Source of the DNA: Streptomyces sp. R302
Lineage (GTDB): Bacteria; Actinomycetota; Actinomycetes; Streptomycetales; Streptomycetaceae
Assembly: GCF_012927245.1 (NCBI RefSeq)
Contig: NZ_JABBGE010000008.1
Location: 372,001 to 436,000 of the forward strand
Direction: 5' to 3'
Length of the DNA stretch: 64,000 bases
Positions within the stretch are counted from its first letter, which is position 1. Each line of letters opens with the position of its first letter. Below are positions 43,803 to 52,883 of this stretch, piece after piece. Position numbers and translations under genes: made by a program. Under the pieces are notes generated by a model. The model did not search any database. It saw only the letters and a program-made list of their open reading frames with translations, and had not been told where the DNA came from.

Positions 43803-44434
43803 GCTGGCTCAACTCCGAGGCGTTCACCGTCCTCGACCAGCACATCATCTGGTCGGACATGATCGGCAACACGATCGGCCTCATAGCCCTGGCCCTCGGC
43901 TGGCGCCGCTCCATCCTCACCTGGCCCGCCCAGCTCCTCTCCGGCCTGATCCTCGTCGGCGCGTACGCCTCCGCCGACCTCGCCGGAGGCGTCGGCAAGC
44001 AGCTCCTCGTCATCGGCGTCGCCGCCTGGGGCTGGTGGCAGTGGAACCGCGGCAGGCAGCAGGCGCAGGACGGCTCCATCGCCGTCCGCTTCGCCACCTG
44101 GAAGGAGCGCGGCCTCCTCGCGGGCGGCGCCCTCCTCGGCACCCTCGCCGTCGGCGGCCTCTTCACCCTCTACCCGTCGCTCTCCTGGAGCCCGTGGGCC
44201 GACGCGTACATCTTCGTCGGCACCCTCGTCGCGATGGTCGCCCAGGCCCGCGGCCTGGTCGAGTTCTGGTTCGCCTGGCTCCTGGTCGACCTCGTCGGCG
44301 TCCCGCTCGCCTTCAGCAGCGGCCTCGCCTTCTCCGGCCTCGTCTACGTCGTCTACTTCGCCCTCGTCCTGTGGGGCATGCGCGACTGGTGGCTCCGGTC
44401 CCGCACCCCCGTCCTGGAAGGAGCCCCCGCATGA
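43799..44434 (+). CDS. ribM: PnuC-like riboflavin transporter (RibM type)
   Basis: 211 residues with six or seven hydrophobic helices and a PnuC-type WxxWxxG region (VAAWGWWQWNRGRQQ). PnuC proteins carry NMN or nucleosides, but PnuC-like RibM proteins inside actinobacterial rib operons carry riboflavin. The location between ribE and ribBA, under an FMN riboswitch, favours the riboflavin role. GTG 43799 overlaps the ribE stop and its own stop overlaps the ribBA start. Confidence 0.85.
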   Translation: MSWLNSEAFTVLDQHIIWSDMIGNTIGLIALALGWRRSILTWPAQLLSGLILVGAYASADLAGGVGKQLLVIGVAAWGWWQWNRGRQQAQDGSIAVRFATWKERGLLAGGALLGTLAVGGLFTLYPSLSWSPWADAYIFVGTLVAMVAQARGLVEFWFAWLLVDLVGVPLAFSSGLAFSGLVYVVYFALVLWGMRDWWLRSRTPVLEGAPA

Positions 44435-45702
44435 ACCCCTGGGATTTCGATGAGAGCCTCGCCCTCGACCCCGTCGAGCAGGCGATCAGCGACATCGCCG
44501 CAGGCCGCCCGGTGGTCGTCGTCGACGACGAGGACCGCGAGAACGAGGGCGACCTCGTCATCGCCGCGGAGAAGGCCACGCCCGAGGTCGTCGCCTTCAT
44601 GATGAGCGAGTGCCGCGGCCTGATCTGCGCCCCCATGGAGCACGACGAGCTGGAGCGGCTCGACCTCCCGCAGATGGTCGAGCACAACACCGAGTCGATG
44701 CGGACCGCCTTCACCGTCTCCGTCGACGCGGGCCCCGAGCACGGCGTCACCACCGGCATCTCCGCCGCCGACCGCGCCACCACCCTCCGGATGCTCGCGA
44801 GCGGCCGCCACGAGCCCTCCGACTTCGTCCGCCCCGGCCACATCTTCCCGCTGCGCGCCCGCGAGGGCGGCGTCCTCGCCCGCCCCGGGCACACCGAGGC
44901 CGCCGTCGACCTCGCCCGCCTCGCGGGCCTCCGCCCCGCCGGCGCGATCGTCGAGATCGCCGGCGAGGACGGCGTGATGCTCCGCCTGCCCGAACTCGTC
45001 CCCTTCGCCCGCAAGCACGGCCTGACGATCATCTCCATCGAGGACCTGATCGCCTACCGCCGCTCCGCCGAGCCCACCGTCCGCCGCGAGGCCGAGGTCC
45101 ACCTCCCCACCGCCCACGGCGACTTCACCGCCTACGGCTACCGCTCCACCGTCGACGGAGTCGAGCACGTCGCCCTCGTCCACGGCGAGATCGGCGACGG
45201 CGCCGACGTCCTCGTCCGGGTCCACTCCGAGTGCCTCACCGGCGACGTCTTCCACTCGCTGCGCTGCGACTGCGGCCCCCAGCTCCAGGCGTCCATGGAC
45301 CGCATCCAGAAGGCCGGCCGCGGCGTCGTCGTCTACCTCCGCGGCCACGAGGGGCGCGGCATCGGCCTGCTCTCCAAGCTGCGCGCGTACGAACTCCAGG
45401 AGCGCGGCCGCGACACCCTCGACGCCAACCTCGAACTCGGCCTGCCCGCCGACGCCCGCGACTACGCGGCCGGCGCCCAGATCCTCGGCGACCTCGGCGT
45501 CCGCAGCCTCCGCCTGATGACCAACAACCCCGACAAGATCGAGGCCCTCACCCGGCACGGCCTCACCGTCGAGGGCCGCGAGCCGATGCCCGTGACGGCC
45601 GGCGAGCACAACCTCCAGTACCTGCGCACCAAGCGGGACCGGATGGGCCACGACCTCCCCTGGCTCGACGGCTCCCCGGCCTCCACCTGCGGCAACCAGT
45701 AA
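44431..45702 (+). CDS. ribBA: Bifunctional DHBP synthase / GTP cyclohydrolase II
   Basis: 423 residues. The N-terminal RibB half has DDEDRENEGDL and the metal-binding GVTTGISAADRATT and RPGHTEAAVDLARLAG. The C-terminal RibA half has the zinc Cys set in ECLTGDVFHSLRCDCG and the YLRGHEGRGIGL and MTNNPDKI motifs. It supplies both entry intermediates of riboflavin synthesis. ATG 44431 with GGAAGGAG upstream overlaps the ribM stop. Confidence 0.96.
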   Translation: MNPWDFDESLALDPVEQAISDIAAGRPVVVVDDEDRENEGDLVIAAEKATPEVVAFMMSECRGLICAPMEHDELERLDLPQMVEHNTESMRTAFTVSVDAGPEHGVTTGISAADRATTLRMLASGRHEPSDFVRPGHIFPLRAREGGVLARPGHTEAAVDLARLAGLRPAGAIVEIAGEDGVMLRLPELVPFARKHGLTIISIEDLIAYRRSAEPTVRREAEVHLPTAHGDFTAYGYRSTVDGVEHVALVHGEIGDGADVLVRVHSECLTGDVFHSLRCDCGPQLQASMDRIQKAGRGVVVYLRGHEGRGIGLLSKLRAYELQERGRDTLDANLELGLPADARDYAAGAQILGDLGVRSLRLMTNNPDKIEALTRHGLTVEGREPMPVTAGEHNLQYLRTKRDRMGHDLPWLDGSPASTCGNQ

Positions 45703-45737
45703 CCACCTCCGTACGACACACACCGGCTAGGAGAACC

Positions 45738-46235
45738 ATGAGCGGCAAGGGCGCACCCGTCCTCAGCGTGAAGAACTGCGGCGACCTGCGGGTCGCGGTC
45801 GTCGCGGCCCAGTGGCACGAGAAGATCATGGACGGCCTCGTGGACGGCGCCCTGCGCGCGCTGTCCGAGCTCGGCATCGACGAGCCCACCCTGCTCCGCG
45901 TCCCCGGCAGCTTCGAGCTCCCGGTCGTGGCGAAGGTCCTCGCGGAGCGCGGCTACGACGCGGTCGTCGCCCTCGGCGTGGTCATCCGCGGCGGCACCCC
46001 CCACTTCGACTACGTGTGCCAGGGCGTCACCCAGGGCCTGGTGCAGGTCTCGATCGACACCGGAGTCCCCGTCGGCTTCGGCGTGCTGACCTGCGACAAC
46101 GAGGAGCAGGCGCTGGACCGCGCCGGCCTGGAGGGGTCGAACGAGGACAAGGGCCACGAGGCCGTCACCGCCGCCGTCGCCACCGCCACCATCCTCCGGT
46201 CGGTCAGCGAGCCCTGGCGGAAGTCCACGGAGTGA
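45738..46235 (+). CDS. ribH: 6,7-dimethyl-8-ribityllumazine synthase
   Basis: 165 residues. Characteristic segments are VVAAQWHEKIMDGLVDGA, RVPGSFELPVVAK and GVVIRGGTPHFDYVCQGVTQG with the catalytic His, then VPVGFGVLTCDNEEQALDR. It joins the pyrimidine and DHBP and assembles as an icosahedral or pentameric shell in this family. Preceded by TAGGAGAACC; last gene of the rib operon, 35 bp after ribBA. Only 46 bp separate it from hisE, with no obvious terminator, so some read-through to hisE is likely. Confidence 0.96.
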   Translation: MSGKGAPVLSVKNCGDLRVAVVAAQWHEKIMDGLVDGALRALSELGIDEPTLLRVPGSFELPVVAKVLAERGYDAVVALGVVIRGGTPHFDYVCQGVTQGLVQVSIDTGVPVGFGVLTCDNEEQALDRAGLEGSNEDKGHEAVTAAVATATILRSVSEPWRKSTE

Positions 46236-46281
46236 ACCCTGGCGACGGGGCCTCCGGGTGAACCCGTACTCTAAGGACATC

Positions 46282-46554
46282 ATGGCGAACAAAACCTTCG
46301 AAGAGCTCTTCACCGAGCTTCAGCTCAAGGCCGCCAACGGCGACCCCAGCACCTCCCGCACCGCCGAGCTGGTCGGCAAGGGCGTCCATGCCATCGGCAA
46401 GAAGGTCGTCGAGGAGGCCGCAGAGGTCTGGATGGCCGCCGAGTACGAGGGCAAGGAAGCCGCCGCCGAGGAGATCTCGCAGCTGCTGTACCACGTCCAG
46501 GTGATGATGGTCGCGCGCGGGATCTCCCTCGACGACGTCTACGCCCACCTCTGA
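46282..46554 (+). CDS. hisE: Phosphoribosyl-ATP pyrophosphatase
   Basis: 90 residues of the all-alpha NTP pyrophosphatase fold: KTFEELFTELQLKAANGDPS, KGVHAIGKKVVEEAAEVWMAA and the second acidic helix EEISQLLYHVQVMM provide the metal-binding Glu residues. Second step of histidine synthesis. ATG 46282 with AAGGAC is preferred to GTG 46258. Clusters with hisG as usual in actinobacteria. Confidence 0.94.
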   Translation: MANKTFEELFTELQLKAANGDPSTSRTAELVGKGVHAIGKKVVEEAAEVWMAAEYEGKEAAAEEISQLLYHVQVMMVARGISLDDVYAHL

Positions 46555-46556
46555 GC

Positions 46557-46581
46557 ACGGCCCGTCCCGAGCACGGGCCGT
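46557..46581 (+). terminator. Hairpin between hisE and hisG
   Basis: An 8-bp stem (46557-46564 and 46574-46581) with a 9-nt loop begins three bases after the hisE stop. In a 99-bp gap between two his genes it is more likely an attenuating or stability element than a full terminator. Confidence 0.4.
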
Positions 46582-46653
46582 CCCCGGCACGGCCCGCCCC
46601 TGAGCACGCACCCACCGTCTCCCACCACTCCCCAGGCAAAGGAAGCCCACCCC

Positions 46654-47502
46654 ATGCTGCGCATCGCCGTCCCCAACAAGGGTTCCCTCTCCGGACCTGC
46701 GTCGGCCATGCTCCATGAGGCCGGCTACCGCCAGCGCAAGGAGTCCAAGGAACTGGTGGTCATCGACCCCGACAACGAGGTCGAGTTCTTCTACCTGCGG
46801 CCCAAGGACATCGCCATCTACGTGGCGTCCGGCAAGCTGGACATCGGCATCACCGGCCGTGACCTGCTGCTCGACTCCGGCGCCAGCGCCGAGGAGATCC
46901 TGGCGCTGAACTTCGGCCGCTCCACCTTCCGCTACGCCACCCGCCCGGGCACCGCCAAGGGCCCGGAGGACTTCGGCGGCATGACGATCGCCACCTCCTA
47001 CGAGGGCATCGTCGCCAAGCACCTCGCCGACCAGGGCATCGACGCCTCCGTCGTCCACCTGGACGGCGCCGTCGAGACCGCGATCCAGCTGGGCGTCGCC
47101 CAGGTCATCGCCGACGTCGTCGAGACCGGCACCAGCCTGCGCAACGCCGGCCTGGAGGTCATCGGCGAGCCGATCCTCAAGTCCGAGGCGATCGTCGTCC
47201 GCCGCCACGGCGCCGAGACGGACCAGCCGCAGGTCCAGCAGTTCCTGCGCCGCCTCCAGGGCGTCCTGGTCGCCCGCAGTTACGTGATGATGGACTACGA
47301 CTGCCGCGCCGAGCACCTGGAGCAGGCCGTCGCCCTCACCCCCGGCCTGGAGTCGCCGACCGTCTCCCCGCTGCACAACGAGGGCTGGGTCGCCGTCCGC
47401 GCGATGGTCCCGGCCAAGGAGGCGCAGCGGATCATGGACGACCTGTACGAGATCGGCGCCCGCGCGATCCTCACCACCGCGATCCACGCCTGCCGTCTCT
47501 GA
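46654..47502 (+). CDS. hisG: ATP phosphoribosyltransferase
   Basis: 282 residues, long-form HisG. The catalytic part includes MLRIAVPNKGSLSGPA and ADVVETGTSLRNAGLEVIGEP (PRPP loop). The C-terminal part (VRAMVPAKEAQRIMDDLYEIGARAILTT, by its key residues) is the ACT-like domain for histidine feedback. First committed step of histidine synthesis. ATG with AAAGGAAG upstream. Confidence 0.96.
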   Translation: MLRIAVPNKGSLSGPASAMLHEAGYRQRKESKELVVIDPDNEVEFFYLRPKDIAIYVASGKLDIGITGRDLLLDSGASAEEILALNFGRSTFRYATRPGTAKGPEDFGGMTIATSYEGIVAKHLADQGIDASVVHLDGAVETAIQLGVAQVIADVVETGTSLRNAGLEVIGEPILKSEAIVVRRHGAETDQPQVQQFLRRLQGVLVARSYVMMDYDCRAEHLEQAVALTPGLESPTVSPLHNEGWVAVRAMVPAKEAQRIMDDLYEIGARAILTTAIHACRL

Positions 47503-47537
47503 TCCCCGCCGCTCCATTCCTGGCACCGAGGTACCCG

Positions 47538-47990
47538 ATGTCCGAGCCGTCCACGCCCGCCCTCCCGGTCACCTTCCGGCCGGGCCGCACCCGCGCCGTC
47601 CTGCTGACCGTGGGCGTCGCCATGTTCGCGGCGATCACCGCCGTGGCCCTGATGCTGGAGCGGCTCGGGCCGGGCGAGCGGGCCAGCTTCGTCCTCACCG
47701 CCGTCCTCTTCCTCGGCGTCCTGGTGCTGCTGAGCCGCCCCAAGGTCGTCGCCGACAGCGAGGGCGTCACGGTCGTCAACATCACCCGCACCCGGCGCCT
47801 CGCCTGGGCGGAGATCCTCCGCGTCAACCTCCGTCCCGGCGACCCGTGGGTCTTCCTGGACCTCAGCGACGGCACCAGCCTGCCGGCCCTCGGCATCCAG
47901 CCCGGCATCGCCAAGGAGTCCGCCATCAGGGACGCCCGCGCCCTGCGGGCCCTCGCGGACAGCCGGGGCACCGGAGCCGAGGCGGCCTGA
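47538..47990 (+). CDS. PH-domain small membrane protein
   Basis: 150 residues. Two hydrophobic helices (VLLTVGVAMFAAITAVAL and FVLTAVLFLGVLVLL) are followed by a short bacterial PH-like domain (VVADSEGVTVVNITRTRRLAWAEI, WVFLDLSDGTSLPALGIQ). Such proteins are common in actinobacteria, often next to hisG, with unknown function. It begins 35 bp after hisG with GAGG upstream, so it probably shares the transcript. Confidence 0.8.
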   Translation: MSEPSTPALPVTFRPGRTRAVLLTVGVAMFAAITAVALMLERLGPGERASFVLTAVLFLGVLVLLSRPKVVADSEGVTVVNITRTRRLAWAEILRVNLRPGDPWVFLDLSDGTSLPALGIQPGIAKESAIRDARALRALADSRGTGAEAA

Positions 47991-48091
47991 ACCCCGGCCG
48001 GACCCCGATCCCGGCCTTCGGGCGAGCCCCGGACCGTCCCCCATCCGGGGCGTCCCCCCTGCCCCACGGGGCCTTCGCGTGGCTACTCTTG

Positions 48092-48120
48092 AGGCGGTGG
48101 TGCCGAGTGCGCCACCGCCT
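48092..48120. terminator. Hairpin in the gap before the CNNM genes
   Basis: A 9-bp inverted repeat (48092-48100 and 48112-48120) with an 11-nt loop in the 256-bp gap between the PH-domain gene and the first CNNM gene. It could end the his transcript. No recognisable Mg or manganese riboswitch core was seen in the gap. Confidence 0.45.
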
Positions 48121-48246
48121 CGCGTGTGCAGGGCCGCCGCCGGCGGCCGGCGAGGCCACCCTACGACCCGAGGAGTGACTCCCTCCGGCAATGGACGGAT
48201 CGTCCGGTAGTACATGCGCCGCCCCCTCGTCCCCCGAGGCGGCGGC

Positions 48247-49584
48247 ATGATCGTCTCCCTGCTGCTCCTTCTGGCAGCCTTTCTCCTGATCCTCGCCAAC
48301 GGCTTCTTCGTCGCCGCCGAGTTCGGTCTCGTGACCGTCGAGCGCGCGGAGGCCGAGCGGGCCGCGGCCGCCGGTGACCGGCGCGCCCGCACCGTCGTCT
48401 CGGCGCTGCGCGAGCTCTCCTTCCAGCTCTCCGGCACCCAGCTCGGCATCACCCTCACCTCGCTCGTCGTCGGCATGCTCGCCGAGCCCGCGCTCGCCGG
48501 CCTGCTGCGCGCCCCGCTGACCGCCACCGGGCTCCCCCCGGGCGCCGTCTCCGGGGTGGCCGTGGTGATCGGCATGCTGCTCGCCTCGGCCGTGCAGATG
48601 GTCGTCGGCGAACTGGTGCCCAAGAACTGGGCGGTCTCCCGGCCGCTCCAGGTCGCCCGCTTCGTCGCCGCCCCGCAGCGCCGCTTCTCCGCCGTCTTCC
48701 GGCCGGTGATCGCCCTGCTCAACCGGGTGGCGAACGGACTGGTCCGCGCCCTGGGCGTCGAGCCCACCGAGGAGCTCGACTCGGTCCGCACCCCCGGCGA
48801 GCTGGAATCCCTCGCCCGGCACTCGGCCCGCGCCGGCGCCCTCGAACAGGACACCGCCGACCTCTTCGTACGCACCCTGTCCCTGGCCGGCCTCACCGCC
48901 GAGCAGGTCATGACCCCGCGTGTGAAGGTCAGCGCCCTCCAGTGGGACGCCACGGCGGCCGACGTCCTCAACCTCACGCGCGCCACCGGCCTCTCGCGCT
49001 TCCCGGTCTACCGGGACCGCATCGACGAGGTCGTCGGCATGGTCCACCTCAAGGACGCGCTCGCCGTCGCCCCCGACGCACGCCCGCGGACCTCGGTCGG
49101 ACGGATCGCCGTCCCGCCGCTCCTCGTCCCCGAGTCGCTGCCCGTCCAGGCCCTCCTGGAGCGGCTGCGCCGCGAGCAGCCGATCGCCGTCGTCGTCGAC
49201 GAGTACGGCGGCACGGCGGGCGTGGTCACCCTGGAGGACATCGTCGAGGAACTCGTCGGCGAGGTCCGCGACGAGCACGACACCGCCGCCGACGCCCTCC
49301 CCGAGCTGGCCGCCGCGCCCGCCGAGGACGGCCGCCCCGCCTGGGAGGCCGACGGCTCCTGCCGGGTCCACACCCTGCGCCGGATAGGCCTCGACGTGCC
49401 GGACGGCCCGTACGAGACGGTCGCCGGGCTCGTCGCCGACCTCCTCGGCCGGATCCCGGCCCCCGGCGACCGGGCCGAACTGCCCGGCTGGCGGCTCTCG
49501 GTGCGCCGGGTCGACCGCTTCCGGGCCGAGCGGGTCCGGATCGTCCGCACCGCCCCGGTGCCGATGGCGGAGGCGGTCCGATGA
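48247..49584 (+). CDS. CNNM/CorC-family transporter-like protein (HCC family)
   Basis: 445 residues. The N-terminal DUF21/CNNM transmembrane domain (about 1-190; LILANGFFVAAEFGLVTVER, GTQLGITLTSLVVGML, VGELVPKNWAVSRP by key residues) is followed by a CBS pair (about 200-335, VMTPRVKVSALQWDATAADVL and IAVVVDEYGGTAGVVTLEDI) and a C-terminal CorC/HlyC domain (DGSCRVHTLRRIGLDVP). Members move or sense Mg2+ or related cations; the old name is hemolysin-like. ATG 48247 is chosen for the GAGGCGGC upstream and because it starts directly at helix 1; ATG 48214 is the alternative. It overlaps the next gene by ATGA. Confidence 0.9.
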   Translation: MIVSLLLLLAAFLLILANGFFVAAEFGLVTVERAEAERAAAAGDRRARTVVSALRELSFQLSGTQLGITLTSLVVGMLAEPALAGLLRAPLTATGLPPGAVSGVAVVIGMLLASAVQMVVGELVPKNWAVSRPLQVARFVAAPQRRFSAVFRPVIALLNRVANGLVRALGVEPTEELDSVRTPGELESLARHSARAGALEQDTADLFVRTLSLAGLTAEQVMTPRVKVSALQWDATAADVLNLTRATGLSRFPVYRDRIDEVVGMVHLKDALAVAPDARPRTSVGRIAVPPLLVPESLPVQALLERLRREQPIAVVVDEYGGTAGVVTLEDIVEELVGEVRDEHDTAADALPELAAAPAEDGRPAWEADGSCRVHTLRRIGLDVPDGPYETVAGLVADLLGRIPAPGDRAELPGWRLSVRRVDRFRAERVRIVRTAPVPMAEAVR

Positions 49585-50636
49585 GCACCCTCCAGCTCCT
49601 CCTCGCCCTCTTCCTCGTCCTGGCCAACGGCTTCTTCGTCGGCGCCGAGTTCGCGCTCGTCTCCGTCCGCCGCAGCCAGATCGAGCCGCTCGGCGGGGCC
49701 CGCGCCAAGCAGGTCCTGTACGGCCTGGAGAACCTGCCGCGGATGATGGCCGCCGCGCAGTTCGGCATCACCGTCTGCTCCCTCACCCTCGGCGCGGTCG
49801 CCGAACCGACCGTCGCCCACCTCCTCGAACCGGCCTTCCACGCCGTCGGCGTGCCGGCCGGGCTCATCCATCCGCTCGGCTATGTGATCGCCCTCGCCGT
49901 GGTCGTCTTCCTCCACCTCGTCATCGGCGAGATGGTCCCGAAGAACCTCGCGATGGCCGCGCCCGAGCGGACCGCGCTCCGGCTCGCCCCCACCCTGGTC
50001 GCCTTCGCCCGGCTCTGCCGGCCGGTGACGGCCGCCCTCGGCGCCTGCTCGGCCCTGGTGCTGCGGGCCTTCAAGGTCGAGCCGAAGGACGAGGTGGAGG
50101 CGGTCTTCACCAGCGCCCAGCTCGGCCGGCTCGTCGAGGACGCCGGTCAGGCGGGCCTCCTCGACCCGGCGGAGCAGGAGCGCCTGGAGGACGCCCTGGA
50201 GCTGGGCAGCCGCCCGGTCACCGACGTCCTCCTCCCGGCCGCGGCGCTCGTCACCGTCCCGCCGTCGGCCACCCCGGAGCAGATCGAGGAGCTGACCGTA
50301 CGGACCGGCTACTCCCGCTTCCCGGTCCTCGCCGAGGATCGCGGGCAGACCGTCTTCCTCGGCTTCGTGCACGTCAAGGACGTGCTCGACCTGGAGGAGC
50401 GGGACCGGCCGGTGCCGGGCCGGCTGTGGCGCCCGATGGCGACGCTCCGCGCGGAGCTGCCGCTCGACGACGCCCTCACCGTGATGCGCCGGGCCGCCAC
50501 CCACCTCGCGCAGGTCGCGGACGCCTCCGGCCGGGTCCTCGGCCTGGTCGCCCTGGAGGACGTCCTGGAGACCCTGGTGGGCGAGGTCCGCGACCCCGCG
50601 CACCGGCTGAACCCCGCCCCGGCGCCCGTCGCCTAG
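49581..50636 (+). CDS. CNNM-family protein lacking the CorC domain
   Basis: 351 residues. DUF21 transmembrane domain (LVLANGFFVGAEFALVSVRR, MMAAAQFGITVCSLTLGAVAEP, GEMVPKNLAMAAPERTALR by key residues) and a CBS pair (VTDVLLPAAALVTVPPSATP and LGLVALEDVLETLVGEVRD). It ends right after the CBS pair, without the C-terminal domain of its upstream partner. The translational overlap suggests the two form a heteromer, the long subunit supplying the regulatory domain (inference). Confidence 0.9.
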   Translation: MSTLQLLLALFLVLANGFFVGAEFALVSVRRSQIEPLGGARAKQVLYGLENLPRMMAAAQFGITVCSLTLGAVAEPTVAHLLEPAFHAVGVPAGLIHPLGYVIALAVVVFLHLVIGEMVPKNLAMAAPERTALRLAPTLVAFARLCRPVTAALGACSALVLRAFKVEPKDEVEAVFTSAQLGRLVEDAGQAGLLDPAEQERLEDALELGSRPVTDVLLPAAALVTVPPSATPEQIEELTVRTGYSRFPVLAEDRGQTVFLGFVHVKDVLDLEERDRPVPGRLWRPMATLRAELPLDDALTVMRRAATHLAQVADASGRVLGLVALEDVLETLVGEVRDPAHRLNPAPAPVA

Positions 50637-50640
50637 CGGG

Positions 50641-52575
50641 TCAGAACGGGGGTTCCTGCTGGGGGCCGCGGTCCGCCGGACCGCGGCCCGACAGCACCTC
50701 GCCGTACGCCTGCATGAGGTCCCCGAGCCGCAGGGTCGCCAGGTCCTCGCGGGTGAGCGTGCCGGAGTAGCCGGAGAGCCGCAGGTCGCGGTAGGCGCAG
50801 GACTTCTCGTACAGGGTGCGCAGGAAGCGGCCGTTGCCCAGCTCGTCGATCCAGCCCTGCTCGACGACGTGGCCGCTGATCGAGCGCAGCTCGTCGAGCG
50901 CCTCCTCGTCCCAGCCGTCGCCGTTCGCCGCGGCCAGCACCTCGCCGATCGCGGTGAGTTCGAGCGGCCGGTAGGACGGGAAGTCGACCCGGGTGGTGAA
51001 GCGGGAGGAGAGTCCGGGGTTGGCGGCGAGCAGCCGGTCCATGCCCTCCGGGTACCCCGCCAGGATGACGACGAGGTGGTCGCGGTTGTCCTCGGCCCGC
51101 TTCAGCAGCACCTGGAGGGCCTCGTCGCCGTACGCGTCGCCCTTGCTGTAACCGGAGTTGGAGAGCGCGTACGCCTCGTCGACGAAGAGCACCCCGCCGA
51201 CCGCCGAGTCGATCAGCTCGTTCGCCTTCACCGCCGTCTGGCCGAGGAACTCGCCGACGAGGTCGGCCCGTTGGGCCTCCACGAGATGGTCGCCGCCGAG
51301 CAGGCCGAGCGCGTAGAAGACCCGGCCGAGGATCCGGGCGACCGTGGTCTTGCCGGTGCCGGACGGCCCGGAGAAGACGAAGTGCCGCTTCGGCGGCTGC
51401 ACCGGCAGCCCCTGCCCCGCCCGCAGCCGTGCCATCTCCAACTGCGCGGAGAGCGCCTTGACCTGACGCTTCACCGGTTCGAGCCCGACCATGCCCTCCA
51501 GCTCGGCGAGCGCTTCGGCGAGCAGCACCGGATCGGTCGGCCCGGCCGGGAAGCGCGGCGGTGCGGGCTGCGCGGGCACCGGGGAGCTGTGCCGTACGAC
51601 CTCCCGGGGCGCGGTCGGCGGCACCGGCTCCGGGGAGCGGCGCGGCCCGTCGCCGCCGGGGGACAGGGGCTCCGTCTCGGGGCCGGCGGCGGTGTCCGTG
51701 CCCTCCTGCCCGGAACCGGGGCCGGGGCCGGAGCCGGAGCCGGAACCGATCGTGCCGAGGGCGATGGCGGCGAGACCGGCCTGCTCGTCCATGCCGTCGA
51801 GCCCGTCGAAGCCGTCGTACTCGGCGATGGCGGCGAGCCGGGCGGCGGTGTCCATGAACGCGGGGTCGACGCGGTGCACCGCCCGGTAGAGCGGGAGGGC
51901 GGCGGCGCTGCGGCCGGTGCCCTCGTGGGCGCGGGCGAGCCAGTAGCGCAGCTCCTTGCGCTGCGGCTGCTCGCTGCGGCAGCGCATCAGGGCCGCCGAG
52001 AGCAGCGGCTCGGCCTGCCCGTACATCTCCAGGCGCACCCGGGCCATGCCGCCGAAGAGGCCCGCCTCGATGCCGAGCAGCGGGTCGTCCACGAGCGGTT
52101 CGGTGTGCCGGACCAGCTGGTCCCAGTCCTTGACCAGGTAGGAGCGGCAGGCGTGCAGGAAGCGGACCTGCGGGTCGGTGTCGACCGGCGGCAGCTCGGC
52201 GAGCGCCCGGTCGAGCTCCGGGACGTGCCGCCCGTCGAGCCAGTGGGAGGCGTGGGCGAGCAGCAGGTCGCGCGGGCGTTCCAGTACCGGCTGAACCCAC
52301 CAGCCCAGCCAGTACCAGGAGTTGAGGGTGCGGCGGTGCCGGGCGCGCTGTTCGCCGAAGCGCTCGCGGTTGCGGTACATGCGCAGCAGCGCGGTGGTGG
52401 TGTCCACCCGGAGGGCGTGCAGCCCCAGCCAGGCGTCCGCCATGCCGGGATCGATCCGCACCGCGGCCCGGAACTCCTCCTCGGCCTGCGGATAGGCGCC
52501 CATCGTGTAGGCGTCCACTCCGCGCAGCCAGGCGAGTTCGGCGGGGGCCTGCGAGCCCTGCGTGCCGATGTCCAT
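50641..52575 (-). CDS. TPR-AAA+ ATPase of the CbxX/EccA type
   Basis: 644 residues. The N-terminal half (about 1-260) is helical TPR-like (AELAWLRGVDAYTMGAYPQAEEEF). A low-complexity linker (GSGSGSGPGPGSG) follows, then a single AAA+ domain (about 370-620) with Walker A FSGPSGTGKTTVARI, Walker B GGVLFVDEAYAL and sensor motif VVILAGYPEGMDRLLAANPGLSSRF. The arrangement matches EccA of type VII secretion and the SpoVK/CbxX family. No ESX membrane genes are visible near it, so a secretion role is only possible. ATG 52575 follows a G-rich GGGGA; it is convergent with the CNNM pair, 4 bp between stops. Confidence 0.87.
   Translation of the reverse strand: MDIGTQGSQAPAELAWLRGVDAYTMGAYPQAEEEFRAAVRIDPGMADAWLGLHALRVDTTTALLRMYRNRERFGEQRARHRRTLNSWYWLGWWVQPVLERPRDLLLAHASHWLDGRHVPELDRALAELPPVDTDPQVRFLHACRSYLVKDWDQLVRHTEPLVDDPLLGIEAGLFGGMARVRLEMYGQAEPLLSAALMRCRSEQPQRKELRYWLARAHEGTGRSAAALPLYRAVHRVDPAFMDTAARLAAIAEYDGFDGLDGMDEQAGLAAIALGTIGSGSGSGPGPGSGQEGTDTAAGPETEPLSPGGDGPRRSPEPVPPTAPREVVRHSSPVPAQPAPPRFPAGPTDPVLLAEALAELEGMVGLEPVKRQVKALSAQLEMARLRAGQGLPVQPPKRHFVFSGPSGTGKTTVARILGRVFYALGLLGGDHLVEAQRADLVGEFLGQTAVKANELIDSAVGGVLFVDEAYALSNSGYSKGDAYGDEALQVLLKRAEDNRDHLVVILAGYPEGMDRLLAANPGLSSRFTTRVDFPSYRPLELTAIGEVLAAANGDGWDEEALDELRSISGHVVEQGWIDELGNGRFLRTLYEKSCAYRDLRLSGYSGTLTREDLATLRLGDLMQAYGEVLSGRGPADRGPQQEPPF
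50663..50689 (+). terminator. Terminator of the CNNM pair, embedded in the end of the AAA gene
   Basis: A perfect 12-bp GC-rich inverted repeat (50663-50674 and 50678-50689) with a 3-nt loop lies 27 bases past the CNNM stop. The convergent AAA gene ends only 4 bp away, so the hairpin is inside its last codons (Gly-Arg-Gly-Pro-Ala-Asp-Arg-Gly-Pro). Confidence 0.65.
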
Positions 52576-52742
52576 CGGGTCCCCCACAACCGTCGGCGTA
52601 TGGACGGGATTTGACCGCACCTGCGGGCATCGTACCTGCGCAGGCGGGGTGGGCTTAAGGAGAAGCGCAAGATCCGGAAGCGGTGACCCAGGGTGAGCAC
52701 GGGCGGCGGGGAAGGGCCCGGTGAGGGGTGGAGAGGGCGGAA

Positions 52743-52780
52743 CGAAGCCCCCGATCACGGGGGAACAACCGGGGGCTTCG
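52743..52780 (-). terminator. Hairpin terminator after kinase gene
   Basis: An 11-bp perfect repeat (52743-52753 and 52770-52780) with a 16-nt loop, about 100 bases past the uridine-kinase-like stop and upstream of the AAA start. Nothing else is seen in 52576-52883 except the AAA leader. Confidence 0.7.
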
Positions 52781-52883
52781 TGTCCGCGGCGGCTGTCGAA
52801 AGCCGCACATTGAGAACGTAAGACCTGTATGCCCCCGGGGTCAAGCGCCCTTGAGGCACTTGCGGAAGCGGAATTCCGGGGAC

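Noticed and set aside
48000..48240. A metal-sensing riboswitch before the CNNM genes
   Set aside because: No M-box or yybP-like conserved core could be recognised, only a simple hairpin.
50641..52575. Complete type VII secretion locus
   Set aside because: Only an EccA-like ATPase is seen; no WXG100, EccB, EccC or mycosin genes are in the window.
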